64,000 nucleotides of DNA from Leptolyngbya sp. CCY15150. Its GTDB lineage: Bacteria > Cyanobacteriota > Cyanobacteriia > RECH01. Positions 17,367-26,884 of this stretch are shown here, in pieces. The stretch is taken from the NCBI RefSeq assembly GCF_016888135.1, contig NZ_JACSWB010000175.1, positions 42,862-106,861 on the forward strand, given 5' to 3'. Both the position numbers and the translations under genes were made by a program. How positions within the stretch are numbered: position 1 is the stretch's first letter; each line of letters opens with the position of its first letter. The notes below the pieces were generated by a model that saw only the letters and a program-made list of their open reading frames with translations, searched no databases and was not told the origin of the DNA.

Positions 17367-17777
17367 ATGTCCCACTTCTCCGCTATTAAGACTCAGATTA
17401 AGAGTGCTGATGCTCTCCTGCAAGCCTTGGCAGACCTCGGTTTCCGCACCGTGGAACATCACACAACCGCCCAGTCGCTGTATGGCTACCAAGGAGACCG
17501 GCGATCGCAAACCGCTGAGGTGATCGTTCGCCGCAAGTATCTTGGCCATCTCAGTAACGACCTTGGCTTCAAGCGCCAAGATGACGGCACCTACCAAGCA
17601 ATTATTTCTGACTACGATCGCGGCCATGACTATGGTCAAGATTGGCTCAATCAACTCACCCAGCGCTATGGTTACCATCATCTAAAAGCGATCGCCCCTG
17701 CCCAAGGATTTGCGATCGAAGAGGAAGAAACGCTGGCTGATGGCACGATTCGTCTTGTGGTGGGTCGCTGGCAGTAA
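17367..17777 (+). CDS. ycf35: Ycf35 (DUF1257) protein
   Basis: A 136-aa soluble protein beginning MSHFSAIKTQIKSADALLQAL, the conserved Ycf35 start, with further family segments DRRSQTAEVIVRRKYLG, DLGFKRQDDGTYQAIISDYD and WLNQLTQRYGYHHL. Found in cyanobacteria and some plastid genomes. Function is not established. It is preceded by the hairpin at 17290-17334. Confidence 0.93.
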   Translation: MSHFSAIKTQIKSADALLQALADLGFRTVEHHTTAQSLYGYQGDRRSQTAEVIVRRKYLGHLSNDLGFKRQDDGTYQAIISDYDRGHDYGQDWLNQLTQRYGYHHLKAIAPAQGFAIEEEETLADGTIRLVVGRWQ

Positions 17778-17852
17778 GTCAGACATCGCTCAGCATCTAG
17801 CTATTCTGGTTAAGGATGGTCAACCGGGGGACTGCCTAATCTGAAGGTAGGG

Positions 17853-18245
17853 CTAAGGATCTAGGTCGATCAATCGGCCAAAAACCGCCAGACTTTTATG
17901 TTCATAGACTAACAAATCTGTGGAACATATCTGCAATACAAAATAATCCTTACAACCTGAATTATTGGTCACAAAATTTTGGAGCCCTCTATCGAGAAAT
18001 CTACGTAAGGGAAATGGAAGTATATCTAAAAAAAACTTAGAAATATCTTCTGCATTCTCACAAGTCTGAATCACATTCTGTCTGGTTATGGAAGGATTTG
18101 CTCTGAGGGCTAAGTCCGCACAAACTTTTGGCGGAATAACAGTCGTTGCATGTTGAATATAGTCGTCTTCACTGGGTTTGGTGGCAGCCATAGAGATAAG
18201 TGTGGCTGTTAGCCCAGCAAGTACTATTGTACCTAGTGTATTCAT
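17853..18245 (-). CDS. Secreted DUF4359-like protein
   Basis: A 130-aa protein with a hydrophobic N-terminal segment (TIVLAGLTATLISMAATKPS) that reads as a signal peptide or anchor. The rest resembles DUF4359 proteins: four spaced Cys residues (KVCADL, TCENA, GCKDYF, ICSTDL) suit disulfides, and the C-terminal DLLVYEHKSLAVFGRLI is the most conserved part. Function unknown. It converges on ycf35. Confidence 0.78.
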   Translation of the reverse strand: MNTLGTIVLAGLTATLISMAATKPSEDDYIQHATTVIPPKVCADLALRANPSITRQNVIQTCENAEDISKFFLDILPFPLRRFLDRGLQNFVTNNSGCKDYFVLQICSTDLLVYEHKSLAVFGRLIDLDP

Positions 18246-18531
18246 AGGTGCTCCCCGATAAAAATGCTTTCATCAGATGTATACAAATGCCGATACCCCA
18301 CTCTTCGGTTGAGGATTCAGTGGTTATGCATGGAGCGCATGTCTAATGTTCAAGAACCCTCTAAAGGTCACTTCGAATGTCGGATGCAGCCTGATCGCCT
18401 TAACCTTCAGCAACACCTGTCAAAAGCCGATCGCTCTGTGGTACCCTTTGCGAGTTAGTGTCCTAGGGTACAACGGTGTAAACCAGACCCCTGAGACAAT
18501 CGCCCATGAATGTCAACATTGAGGGAGTGCT

Positions 18532-20241
18532 ATGAGCTATCGCATGGATCGCCGCGCCTATGCCGAAACCTACGGGCCCACCGTAGGCGATCGCATCCGA
18601 TTGGCTGATACGGCTCTGATTATCGAAGTGGAGCAGGACTTTACCACCTATGGCAACGAGGTGAAGTTTGGCGGCGGCAAGGTGATCCGCGATGGTATGG
18701 GACAATCGCCCATCTCCACAGCGGAGGGTGCGGTAGACACCGTGATCACCAATGCGCTGATTTTGGACTGGTGGGGCATTGTCAAGGCGGATGTGGGTCT
18801 CAAAAATGGACGGATCTACAAAATTGGCAAAGCTGGCAATCCCTACATCCAAGATGACGTAGACATTATTATCGGGCCAGGGACGGAGGCGATCGCTGGC
18901 GAGGGCATGATCCTCACGGCGGGTGGCATTGATGCCCACATTCACTTCATCTGTCCCCAGCAAATTGAGACAGCGATCGCTTCTGGGGTAACGACGATGA
19001 TCGGTGGTGGTACGGGCCCGGCCACCGGCACCAATGCCACCACCTGCACGCCTGGCGCTTGGCACATTTGGCGAATGCTGCAGGCAACGGATGCCTTTCC
19101 GCTGAACTTTGGCTTCATGGGTAAGGGCAACAGCGCTCAGCAGCCAGGATTGATTGAGCAGGTGATGGCGGGGGTGATCGGGCTGAAGCTTCACGAAGAC
19201 TGGGGAACCACTCCGGCAGCGATCGATACCTGTCTGAGCGTTGCTGAGGACTATGATCTCCAGGTCGCCATCCACACCGATACCCTCAATGAAGCTGGTT
19301 TTGTGGAAGATACGATCGCTGCCTTTAAGGGACGAACGATTCACACGTACCATACGGAGGGTGCTGGGGGCGGTCATGCGCCGGATATTATCAAGGTTTG
19401 TGGCGAGTCTAATGTATTGCCCTCTTCGACGAATCCCACCCGTCCCTACACGGTGAATACGTTAGAAGAACATTTAGATATGCTGATGGTCTGTCATCAC
19501 CTGAGCCGCAGCATTCCTGAAGATGTGGCGTTTGCAGAATCGCGCATTCGCCGAGAAACGATCGCTGCTGAAGATATCTTGCATGATCTGGGTGCTTTTA
19601 GCATGATTTCTTCCGACTCCCAAGCCATGGGACGCGTAGGTGAGGTGATTATCCGTACCTGGCAAACGGCCCATAAGATGAAGGTGCAGCGCGGCCCATT
19701 GTCGGAAGATAGCGATCGCAATGATAATCACCGAGCGAAGCGCTATGTGGCCAAGTACACGATTAACCCGGCGCTCACCCATGGCGTTGCCCATGAAATT
19801 GGCTCAGTTGAGGAAGGTAAGTTAGCGGATCTTTGTCTGTGGAAACCGGCGTTCTTTGGCGTGAAGCCAGAATTGGTGATTAAGGGCGGGGCGATCGCTT
19901 GGGCCCAGATGGGCGATCCTAATGCCAGTATTCCCACGCCCCAGCCGGTGCATATGCGGCCGATGTTTGGCAGCTATGGGGGGGCGATCGCGGCGACGTC
20001 GTTGACCTTTGTGTCGAAGGCGGCGGTGGCTCAAGGCATTGCAGGTAAGATTGGGCTGCAAAAACCAGCGGTGGCGGTGATGAATATCCGTAATGTGGGC
20101 AAGGCAGATATGAAGCTGAATAACTACCAGCCGGTGATGGAGGTGAATCCAGAAACCTACGAAGTGCGGGCCGATGGTGAGTTGCTCACCTGTGAACCGG
20201 CGGAGGTGCTTCCCATGGCCCAGCGTTACTTCCTGTTTTAA
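18532..20241 (+). CDS. ureC: Urease subunit alpha
   Basis: The 569-aa catalytic subunit hydrolysing urea to ammonia and carbamate at a di-nickel site. Visible: metal-binding HxH in DAHIHF, the Lys to be carbamylated in [33 protein letters not shown], and the mobile-flap Cys/His in [13 protein letters not shown]. Full length and intact. GAGGGAGTGCT precedes the ATG. ureA, ureB and the accessory genes are not adjacent, so the urease genes are split in this genome, as in many cyanobacteria. Confidence 0.97.
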   Translation: MSYRMDRRAYAETYGPTVGDRIRLADTALIIEVEQDFTTYGNEVKFGGGKVIRDGMGQSPISTAEGAVDTVITNALILDWWGIVKADVGLKNGRIYKIGKAGNPYIQDDVDIIIGPGTEAIAGEGMILTAGGIDAHIHFICPQQIETAIASGVTTMIGGGTGPATGTNATTCTPGAWHIWRMLQATDAFPLNFGFMGKGNSAQQPGLIEQVMAGVIGLKLHEDWGTTPAAIDTCLSVAEDYDLQVAIHTDTLNEAGFVEDTIAAFKGRTIHTYHTEGAGGGHAPDIIKVCGESNVLPSSTNPTRPYTVNTLEEHLDMLMVCHHLSRSIPEDVAFAESRIRRETIAAEDILHDLGAFSMISSDSQAMGRVGEVIIRTWQTAHKMKVQRGPLSEDSDRNDNHRAKRYVAKYTINPALTHGVAHEIGSVEEGKLADLCLWKPAFFGVKPELVIKGGAIAWAQMGDPNASIPTPQPVHMRPMFGSYGGAIAATSLTFVSKAAVAQGIAGKIGLQKPAVAVMNIRNVGKADMKLNNYQPVMEVNPETYEVRADGELLTCEPAEVLPMAQRYFLF

Positions 20242-20329
20242 GCCCTCGGGGGCGATCGCTGCTCTCTTAATCGTTGGCAGGAACGATATACTCAGGATCG
20301 TAGCGCCCAATAGCGCCAAGGAGTATGGC

Positions 20330-21670
20330 ATGTTTCAGGCGACCCGCCGTCGTTTAGCTCTGTGGTATACCACCGTGACAGCGGTGCTGCTGCTGCTGTT
20401 TGCCACCGGGTTTTACGTCTACGTGCGCAATACCTTGGTGGAGCGGGTGGACGATACCCTCAACCATGTGGTGGAAATTATCGGGCGATCGCTGGTGATT
20501 GAAGCCATGCCCCAAGACAATCCCCTTGCGCCGCGTCAGTATCAGGTCAACCTAGAGGCGAGTTTTCGCGACAATGCCGATACGGTGGAGGATGACCATA
20601 TTGATCTGGAATGGTTCAGTCCTACGGGGGATCTGCTGTGGTCTACTTTTGCTAGCCAGCCCCAGATTCCAGTTCACCTCAATCCCCAGGGTGAGACGGT
20701 GCATCTGAGCGGCGACCAAGTACTGCGCCAGGTGACCCAGCGGATTGAGCAGGGGCGGCAGGTGTTGGGCTATCTACGGGTGAGTCATCCTTGGTTTGAG
20801 GTGACCAAGCCCACGCGGCGGCTGATTGTGGATTTGAGCCTAGGCACCAGTTTGATGGTGGGTGGAGTGGCGGCCATTGGCTGGCTGCTGTCGGGGTTGG
20901 CGATCGCCCCCGTGCGCGACTCCTACCAACGACTGAAGCAGTTCACCGCTGATGCATCCCACGAATTGCGCAACCCGATCGCCGTGATTCAAACCAATGT
21001 GCAGGCGGCGCTGACGGATCCAGATCCCGAATGGCAGCAGCAGCAGCTCCAGGTGGTAGAACGGCTCACCCGGCGGCTAGGGCGACTGGTGGATGACCTG
21101 CTGTTCCTGGCTCGCCAAGACAGTAGCCTGGTGACGCTGCGGCAAGACCCGATCCAGCTTGGGGAGTTGCTCACCGAAGTGTTGGAAGAACAGCACAGCA
21201 TGGCAGATGAAAAGGCGATCGCCCTCCACCTAACCCAGCCCGATGCCCAACCCAGTCCAGCTAGCCGCTGCCTACGGGGCGATCGCGATCAGCTGAGTCG
21301 TCTCTTCACCAACCTGATCAGCAACAGCATTCGCTACACCCCCAGCGGCGGCCAGGTGCAGGTCACCCTAGAGGGGCGATCGCGCCATGGCCTACCAGGA
21401 TTGGAGATTGTCGTCCAGGATACCGGCATTGGCATCCCACCTGACGCTCTGCCCCATCTCTTTGATCGGTTCTACCGGGTTGACCCAGCCCGCACCCACA
21501 GCAGTGATGGCGATCGCCCCCAGTCGGCCGGATCGGGGTTGGGCCTGGCGATCGCTCAGGTGATTGTCGAAAACCACCACGGCACGATTACCATCGACAG
21601 CAGTCCGCAGCAGGGCACCCGCGTCACCGTTTTTCTACCCCAAGGAGAGCGATCGGAGGAACTGGCGTAG
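20330..21670 (+). CDS. RppB-like sensor histidine kinase
   Basis: A 446-aa membrane sensor kinase, from the ATG at 20330 (MFQATRRRLALWYTTVTAVLLLLF). The frame continues back into ureC but without family resemblance. Two transmembrane helices (about 10-30 and 165-190) flank a periplasmic domain of ~135 residues. HisKA follows with ADASHELRNPIAVIQ, then HATPase with NLISNSIRYTP, VQDTGIGIPP and GSGLGLAIAQ. The N-terminus resembles RppB/NrsS-type kinases that respond to redox or nickel. Its cognate regulator gene is not next to it. Downstream of nickel-enzyme gene ureC by 88 bp. Confidence 0.85.
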   Translation: MFQATRRRLALWYTTVTAVLLLLFATGFYVYVRNTLVERVDDTLNHVVEIIGRSLVIEAMPQDNPLAPRQYQVNLEASFRDNADTVEDDHIDLEWFSPTGDLLWSTFASQPQIPVHLNPQGETVHLSGDQVLRQVTQRIEQGRQVLGYLRVSHPWFEVTKPTRRLIVDLSLGTSLMVGGVAAIGWLLSGLAIAPVRDSYQRLKQFTADASHELRNPIAVIQTNVQAALTDPDPEWQQQQLQVVERLTRRLGRLVDDLLFLARQDSSLVTLRQDPIQLGELLTEVLEEQHSMADEKAIALHLTQPDAQPSPASRCLRGDRDQLSRLFTNLISNSIRYTPSGGQVQVTLEGRSRHGLPGLEIVVQDTGIGIPPDALPHLFDRFYRVDPARTHSSDGDRPQSAGSGLGLAIAQVIVENHHGTITIDSSPQQGTRVTVFLPQGERSEELA

Positions 21671-22011
21671 GCTGTCAGCCGGCCAGATTTCGTTGTCTCA
21701 ACCTCAGTTCGGGTTAAGAGAAACCAGGAAAGGCAGGGCCGTATAAGCTGAACTGGAGCTCACGAGGCTTAGCCCAGAAGCCGTTCGAGGACTTTTGAGA
21801 ACTTTCAAGGACTATGAAATGGCGTTCTTTGCCTGATCCAAACGGACGGCGCTGATGAGCATGGAGATTGGGAGAGCGATCGCCCCCCCAACAAAAGCAA
21901 AGGGCTCCATTGTGGGAATGAAGCCCTAGAGTGCTATTCAGCCTTAAAAAGACCCTGATATCCCAAGCTTGTTAGGAACCATTAGCGTTGTCCACCAACG
22001 ATGACCTCAGA
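21671..22011. other. 341-bp convergent intergenic region
   Basis: Between the kinase and trxA 3' ends. Apart from the trxA terminator hairpin (21901-21927) I see only short imperfect repeats and no gene. Confidence 0.5.
21889..21927 (-). terminator. Terminator downstream of trxA
   Basis: Hairpin AGGGCTcCATT / AATGaAGCCCT with one mismatch and a 5-nt loop at 21901-21927. On the minus strand it is followed by TTTGCTTTTG. It lies 85 bp past the trxA stop. Confidence 0.6.
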
Positions 22012-22335
<324 letters not shown>

Positions 22336-22479
22336 TCGTGAAAATCCTTGCCTACACTACCTTCAACGATTCTATCATAGCGGGTGTTGTGCATTGTTGT
22401 TCAAGGGATGTATCGAAGGTTACGATTCCCTGAAAACAGAAGGTGTGTAACGGGGTCTACCTATAATGCACCACCGATC

Positions 22480-22552
22480 AAGAGGAACCGCCTGAACATA
22501 CTGTCCAGGCGGAGTGTGGTGTGAGGAGTGAACGGAAACTTGCGTCTCCGCC
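22480..22552 (-). ncRNA. yfr1: Yfr1 small regulatory RNA
   Basis: On the minus strand the exact Yfr1 core ACTCCTCACAC lies at 22519-22529, unpaired between two hairpins: a 5' stem (GCGGAGACG...TTTCCGT) and a 3' terminator stem CCGCCTG / CAGGCGG (22488-22512) followed by TTCCTCTT. A TATAAT box at 22559-22564 places the start near 22552, giving about 70 nt. Yfr1 is an almost universal cyanobacterial sRNA that pairs through this core with mRNAs such as those of outer-membrane proteins. Location beside trxA is the usual one. Confidence 0.93.
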
Positions 22553-22558
22553 AATTTC

Positions 22559-22564
22559 ATTATA
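22559..22564 (-). promoter_or_regulatory. -10 box of the Yfr1 promoter
   Basis: TATAAT on the minus strand, 6 nt before the inferred start. A possible -35 (TGGAAA) lies 16 bp further upstream. Confidence 0.7.
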
Positions 22565-22650
22565 GGAGATGCCTATAGCTTTTCCAGTGGGTCATCACAC
22601 ATCGTTTAGGGTGCTGGTTGACAAATGATCGACCATCTTGCTACCAACCT

Positions 22651-24024
22651 CTAACGCATGGTGACAAATTCTTCGGCAGAACTGGGGTGAATACCCACGG
22701 TGGCATCGAAATCGGCCTTGGTTGCGCCCATTTTCACAGCGATCGCTACCCCTTGGATAATCTCCGCTGCATAGTCGCCCACCATATGCGCCCCAAGCAC
22801 CTTTTGGCTTTCGGTATGCACAATCAGCTTCATCAAGGTTTTTTCTTCCTTGCCCGCCAAGGTGTAGTACATGGGGCGAAAACGACTGCGGTAGATGGTG
22901 ATGCCATCGCCATACTGCTCCCGAGCTTCTGCTTCCGACAGCCCCACGGTGGCGGCTTCCGGGGTGGTGAAAATCGCGGTGGGTACGTTGTCGTAGCTCA
23001 TGGTGCGCGACTTGTTGCCAAACTGGGTATCGGAGAAGGCGCGTCCTTCGTTAATGGCAACAGGGGTAAGGTTGATGCGATCGGTGCAGTCGCCCACGGC
23101 AAAAATATTGGGTTCTGCCGTTTGGCTATAGGCATCAGTGGCGATCGCCCCTTGCTTCACCTCAACCTTGGTGTTGTCTAGACCTAGGTTAGATAAGTTG
23201 GGACGACGACCGGTGGCCGCCAAGCTCACCACATCGGTGATCACCGTTTCTTGAAACTCTTCCTCGTCTTCGCCTAGACCGATTTTGCCGCTCACCTGCA
23301 CCCGCAGACGATGCTCGGTTTTCTCGATACTCAGGACGCTAAAGCTATGCACAAGGGTGATGCCGTGGTTGAGCATCGCCTGATGAATTTCGATTCGCAG
23401 ATCGCTATCAAAACCGCGCAAAATCATCGGGCCTCGGATAATTTGGGTGACCTGAGTTCCTAGACCATGGAGAATACAGGCAAATTCTGAGCCGATATAG
23501 CCCCCACCCAAAACCACTACATGCTTAGGCTGTTCACTCAGATGAAACACATCATCGGAGGTCATGGCATGTTCAATACCAGGAATGTTGGGTTTGACAG
23601 GCTTGCCGCCCACCGCGATCAAGATTTTGTCTGCCGTGACCGTGCGATCGCCCACCTTGAGGGTATGGGCATCAATGAACTGGGCATGGGCATCAAAAAG
23701 ATCCACCTTGGAGTTGTCCAACATGCGCTGGTAAATGCCATTCAGGCGCGTCACCTCGTTGTTCACAGCGGTGATCATGTGGTTCCAGTCCAACGTGCTC
23801 TGCACCGGGCTCCAGCCATAGCCTTGTGCCTCTTCAAACTGGGAGGGAAAGTGGGAGGCATAGACCATCAATTTCTTGGGTACACAGCCCCGATTCACAC
23901 AGGTGCCGCCGAGGCGATCGCTCTCTGCTAACCCCACCTTCGCTCCATATTGTGCTGCCCGCCGAGCTGCTGCAATCCCGCCCGAACCGCCACCAATCAC
24001 AAATAGATCGTAGTCATATACCAT
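22651..24024 (-). CDS. gor: Glutathione-disulfide reductase
   Basis: A 457-aa flavoenzyme. The start at the ATG at 24024 (MVYDYDLFVIGGGSGGIAA) is preceded by AGGAGG at the right distance; an in-frame ATG 36 nt upstream is ignored. The FAD motif is GGGSGG, the redox disulfide Cys42/Cys47 lies in GGTCVNRGCVPKK, the NAD(P)H motif is GGGYIGSEFA, and the C-terminal active-site His is in GIHPSSAEEF. Reduces oxidised glutathione. The Cys-Val-Asn-Arg-Gly-Cys form fits glutathione reductase rather than lipoamide dehydrogenase. Confidence 0.94.
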   Translation of the reverse strand: MVYDYDLFVIGGGSGGIAAARRAAQYGAKVGLAESDRLGGTCVNRGCVPKKLMVYASHFPSQFEEAQGYGWSPVQSTLDWNHMITAVNNEVTRLNGIYQRMLDNSKVDLFDAHAQFIDAHTLKVGDRTVTADKILIAVGGKPVKPNIPGIEHAMTSDDVFHLSEQPKHVVVLGGGYIGSEFACILHGLGTQVTQIIRGPMILRGFDSDLRIEIHQAMLNHGITLVHSFSVLSIEKTEHRLRVQVSGKIGLGEDEEEFQETVITDVVSLAATGRRPNLSNLGLDNTKVEVKQGAIATDAYSQTAEPNIFAVGDCTDRINLTPVAINEGRAFSDTQFGNKSRTMSYDNVPTAIFTTPEAATVGLSEAEAREQYGDGITIYRSRFRPMYYTLAGKEEKTLMKLIVHTESQKVLGAHMVGDYAAEIIQGVAIAVKMGATKADFDATVGIHPSSAEEFVTMR

Positions 24025-24125
24025 GGTTATCCTCCTAATATGCGTAAGCCAATGGGGCATTCAGAGCCCAGATCCTGTCCTGTTGCCAACGATCTGCCAT
24101 GGGGATGCGGCAGTGGGCAAGGGTT

Positions 24126-25250
24126 CTAGTCTTCTTCATCCAAGGTCAAATCTTGCAGGTTACCGCAGAGATGGTGCAGGGTTTGGTGCTGAGCACGGCG
24201 CGATGGACGACGATATTTCTTGGTAGACAGCTTGGGTTCATGGGTCACCTGTCCGTCTTCCCCTACCTTCAGTTTAGTCGTTGACTCCCCGTCTCCTAGC
24301 TTTTCCTGGGCCGTCTCATACTGGGTCACCTCGTCGAGAAAGGTGAGGTAGTGGTCATAGCGTTCCCAGTCGCCCCGTACCGCACAGTCCGGCTCATCGC
24401 GATGGAGGCAATTGCTAAATTGACAGGAGGCTTGCTCCAAGCGCTGGCGGATTTCTGGAAAGCAGCGGGCCAGTTGAACAGCCGTACAGTCCCAGTCGGG
24501 CTGATTGAAACCGGGAGTATCCGCCAACAATCCCCCACTGGGCAGCTCAAACAACTCCACATGACGGGTGGTATGCCGCCCTCGCCCCAGCTTGCCAGAT
24601 ACCGCCCCCACCCGCAGATCGACGCTGGGGATCAGTTGGTTGATCAAGCTGGATTTACCCACGCCAGACGGCCCAGAAATCACCGTAATCCGATCGCGCA
24701 GTTGTCTTCGAATGGGATCAAGATTTTGACCGGTGTAGTTGCTGATCATTAAGGGATGGTAGCCCCAGGCCTGTAGATCTGCGCTCAGACGCTGCTGCTG
24801 CTCAATCGGCACCAAATCAGCTTTGCTCAAACAAAGGCTCACGGAAAGCTGAGTGGATTCTGCCTTCACCAAAAAGCGGCTCAACTGCAGCCGATCCAGG
24901 GTCGGTTCCACTAAGGCAAACACCAGCAAAATGTGGCTAGCGTTGGCCACCGGGGGGCGATCCAGTTCCGTCTGGCGCGGCATCACCTGGGCGATCGCTC
25001 CCCGAGCATTTTGCCAGTCCGGCTCTTCCACCACCACCCGATCGCCCACCCATACCTGCTGACCAATTTTCTTCAGCCGGGCCCGGCGCGTGCAGAGCAG
25101 GAGGTGCGGGGCGATCGCCGACTCTTCCGCAGGCGGTTGATCCAAGCGCACTTGGTAGTAGTTGGCCTGGGTAGCAATCACCGTTCCTGTCCAAGGGGGC
25201 GATCGCAACAGATCAGGGGAGGAAGCCACCCCCAGGGATACATCCGTCAT
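24126..25250 (-). CDS. rsgA: Ribosome small subunit-dependent GTPase A
   Basis: A 374-aa circularly permuted GTPase that helps late 30S maturation. An OB-fold N-terminus (TVIATQANYYQVRL) is followed by the permuted G motifs: LSKADL (G4), GPSGVGKSSL (G1) and DTPGFN (G3). The C-terminal zinc site is seen in CQFSNCLHRDEPDC. A C-terminal extension of about 70 polar residues (KLGDGESTTKLKVGEDGQ) is cyanobacterial in style. The start codon overlaps the TusA-like stop by 4 nt. Confidence 0.95.
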   Translation of the reverse strand: MTDVSLGVASSPDLLRSPPWTGTVIATQANYYQVRLDQPPAEESAIAPHLLLCTRRARLKKIGQQVWVGDRVVVEEPDWQNARGAIAQVMPRQTELDRPPVANASHILLVFALVEPTLDRLQLSRFLVKAESTQLSVSLCLSKADLVPIEQQQRLSADLQAWGYHPLMISNYTGQNLDPIRRQLRDRITVISGPSGVGKSSLINQLIPSVDLRVGAVSGKLGRGRHTTRHVELFELPSGGLLADTPGFNQPDWDCTAVQLARCFPEIRQRLEQASCQFSNCLHRDEPDCAVRGDWERYDHYLTFLDEVTQYETAQEKLGDGESTTKLKVGEDGQVTHEPKLSTKKYRRPSRRAQHQTLHHLCGNLQDLTLDEED

Positions 25251-25510
25251 GCGAGGTCTAAGGGTCGCTGCACCGTCACCCGAAAGAAATCCGCGCGCTC
25301 TTCAATGGCTTCGACCACATAGCCTTCCATGCGTAGACTATCCGGCACCTGTTCAATCGGCTCACCGGGATCAAGCCATACTTCTAAGCGATCGCCCGGC
25401 GCTATTTTCTGCAGATATAGCTTGGTGCGCACAAAGTTGATGGGACAGGGCGTCCCTCGAAGGTCAAGACGATGCTCCGTACTAGAATCTGGGGCTGACG
25501 CGTGACTCAT
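25247..25510 (-). CDS. TusA/SirA-like sulfurtransferase-fold protein
   Basis: An 87-aa protein with [21 protein letters not shown], the TusA signature containing the single sulfur-carrying Cys. The usual CPxP is CPIN here. TusA proteins carry persulfide sulfur for tRNA thiolation and related pathways. The role of this group in cyanobacteria is not known. It is sandwiched between dnaJ and rsgA with 4-nt overlaps on both sides (ATGA), so it is co-translated with them. Confidence 0.9.
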   Translation of the reverse strand: MSHASAPDSSTEHRLDLRGTPCPINFVRTKLYLQKIAPGDRLEVWLDPGEPIEQVPDSLRMEGYVVEAIEERADFFRVTVQRPLDLA

Positions 25511-26655
25511 CCTCGGAACAGGCCTCCCAAGAACCGTTCAAATCCACTGGCTTTGCCAAAGCGTTCGCCATGGAGTTTGGCCAATTTTTCCAGAAGGTCT
25601 TGCTCCTCCGACGGTAGACGGCTGGGGTTGGGGATTTCCACCAAAATCGTGAGCAGATGATCGCCCCGACTCACCGGATTACCTAGGCGAGGCACCCCCT
25701 TATCCTCCAACACTAAAACCGTGTTGGGCTGGGTACCCGATTTAATTTCCACCTCATGCTTGCCATCCACCGTATCCACTTCAATATTGCAGCCTAGGAT
25801 GGCCTGGAGATAGCTGATCTTCACATCTGACAAGATGTTGATGCCGTCTCGCTTAAACTCTGCATCTTCATTGACGAAGAGGTGTACGTACAGATCTCCC
25901 GGCGGGCCGCCGCGCTGCCCCGCATCACCCTTGGAAGGCACTCGTAGACTGGTGCCGGTATCGACCCCAGCGGGCACGGTAATTTTGAGCTTCTTGGTTT
26001 CTTGCTTTTGGCCCTTGCCACCGCAGGCGTCACACTTCTCCTCAATCACCTGGCCACTGCCGCTGCAGGTGGGGCAAACCGATACCTGAGTGAAGCTACC
26101 AAAGGGTGTGCGCGTGGCGCGCCGCACCTGACCCATACCAGCGCAGGTGGAACAGGTTTTCGGCTGAGTGCCAGGCTTGGCCCCACTGCCGCTACAAACG
26201 GAGCAGGTTTCTAGGGTGTTGATGCGAATTTCTTTATCGCAGCCAAACACCGCATCCCGAAACTCTAGCTTCAGATCGAGGCGCAGGTCATTGCCGCGCA
26301 CCGGCCCATTGCGACGCCGGCCACTAGGCTGCCCTGGCCCAGGGCCACCGCCCGAAAATCCGCTGAAGAAGCTTTCAAAAATGTCGGCAAAACCACCGAA
26401 GTCACTGAAGTCTTGAGCACCCATACCGGCCCCAGAGCTAACTCCAGCCTCTCCATAGCGGTCATAGCGCGCCCGGATATCTGGCTCAGAGAGAACCTCA
26501 TAGGCGCGGTTAATTTCTTTAAAGCGCTCTTCGGCCCCATCTTCCTTGTTGACGTCGGGGTGATACTTTCGGGCTAGCCGCCGATAGGCACGCTTAAGTT
26601 CCTCTTTGTCTGCACTGCGAGAAACGCCGAGTATATCGTAATAATCACGAGCCAT
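25507..26655 (-). CDS. dnaJ: Chaperone DnaJ (full type I)
   Basis: A 382-aa Hsp40. The J domain carries HPD near residue 33 ([11 protein letters not shown]). A Gly/Phe-rich linker follows ([24 protein letters not shown]). The four zinc repeats read [30 protein letters not shown] and [10 protein letters not shown]. The C-terminal substrate-binding domains are complete. It delivers substrates to DnaK and stimulates its ATPase. It follows dnaK on the same strand after a 229-bp gap. Confidence 0.97.
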   Translation of the reverse strand: MARDYYDILGVSRSADKEELKRAYRRLARKYHPDVNKEDGAEERFKEINRAYEVLSEPDIRARYDRYGEAGVSSGAGMGAQDFSDFGGFADIFESFFSGFSGGGPGPGQPSGRRRNGPVRGNDLRLDLKLEFRDAVFGCDKEIRINTLETCSVCSGSGAKPGTQPKTCSTCAGMGQVRRATRTPFGSFTQVSVCPTCSGSGQVIEEKCDACGGKGQKQETKKLKITVPAGVDTGTSLRVPSKGDAGQRGGPPGDLYVHLFVNEDAEFKRDGINILSDVKISYLQAILGCNIEVDTVDGKHEVEIKSGTQPNTVLVLEDKGVPRLGNPVSRGDHLLTILVEIPNPSRLPSEEQDLLEKLAKLHGERFGKASGFERFLGGLFRG

Positions 26656-26884
26656 AAAGGGATGTCTCTGAAAATGAACGCGGTTGCCAATATGCGCTAA
26701 GGCTGATGTAACCCATGCCCTGCCTTGCTTGATCCACTAAGCCTTGCTAGCGATCGCCAGAGAGCATAGCTAGATAGCAGTAGCTAGAGTCATTTTAGAA
26801 CGCTAGTGTCTATCATAATCGACCCATTCCCTGCTGAGCCATGGTTGACTCGGGGATGAGTGAATAAATCTAACCGCGATCGCC

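Noticed and set aside
18458..18471. GTG-N8-TAC, possible NtcA site upstream of ureC
   Set aside because: Not the full GTA-N8-TAC consensus, and no TAnnnT -10 box at the proper 22-24 bp distance.
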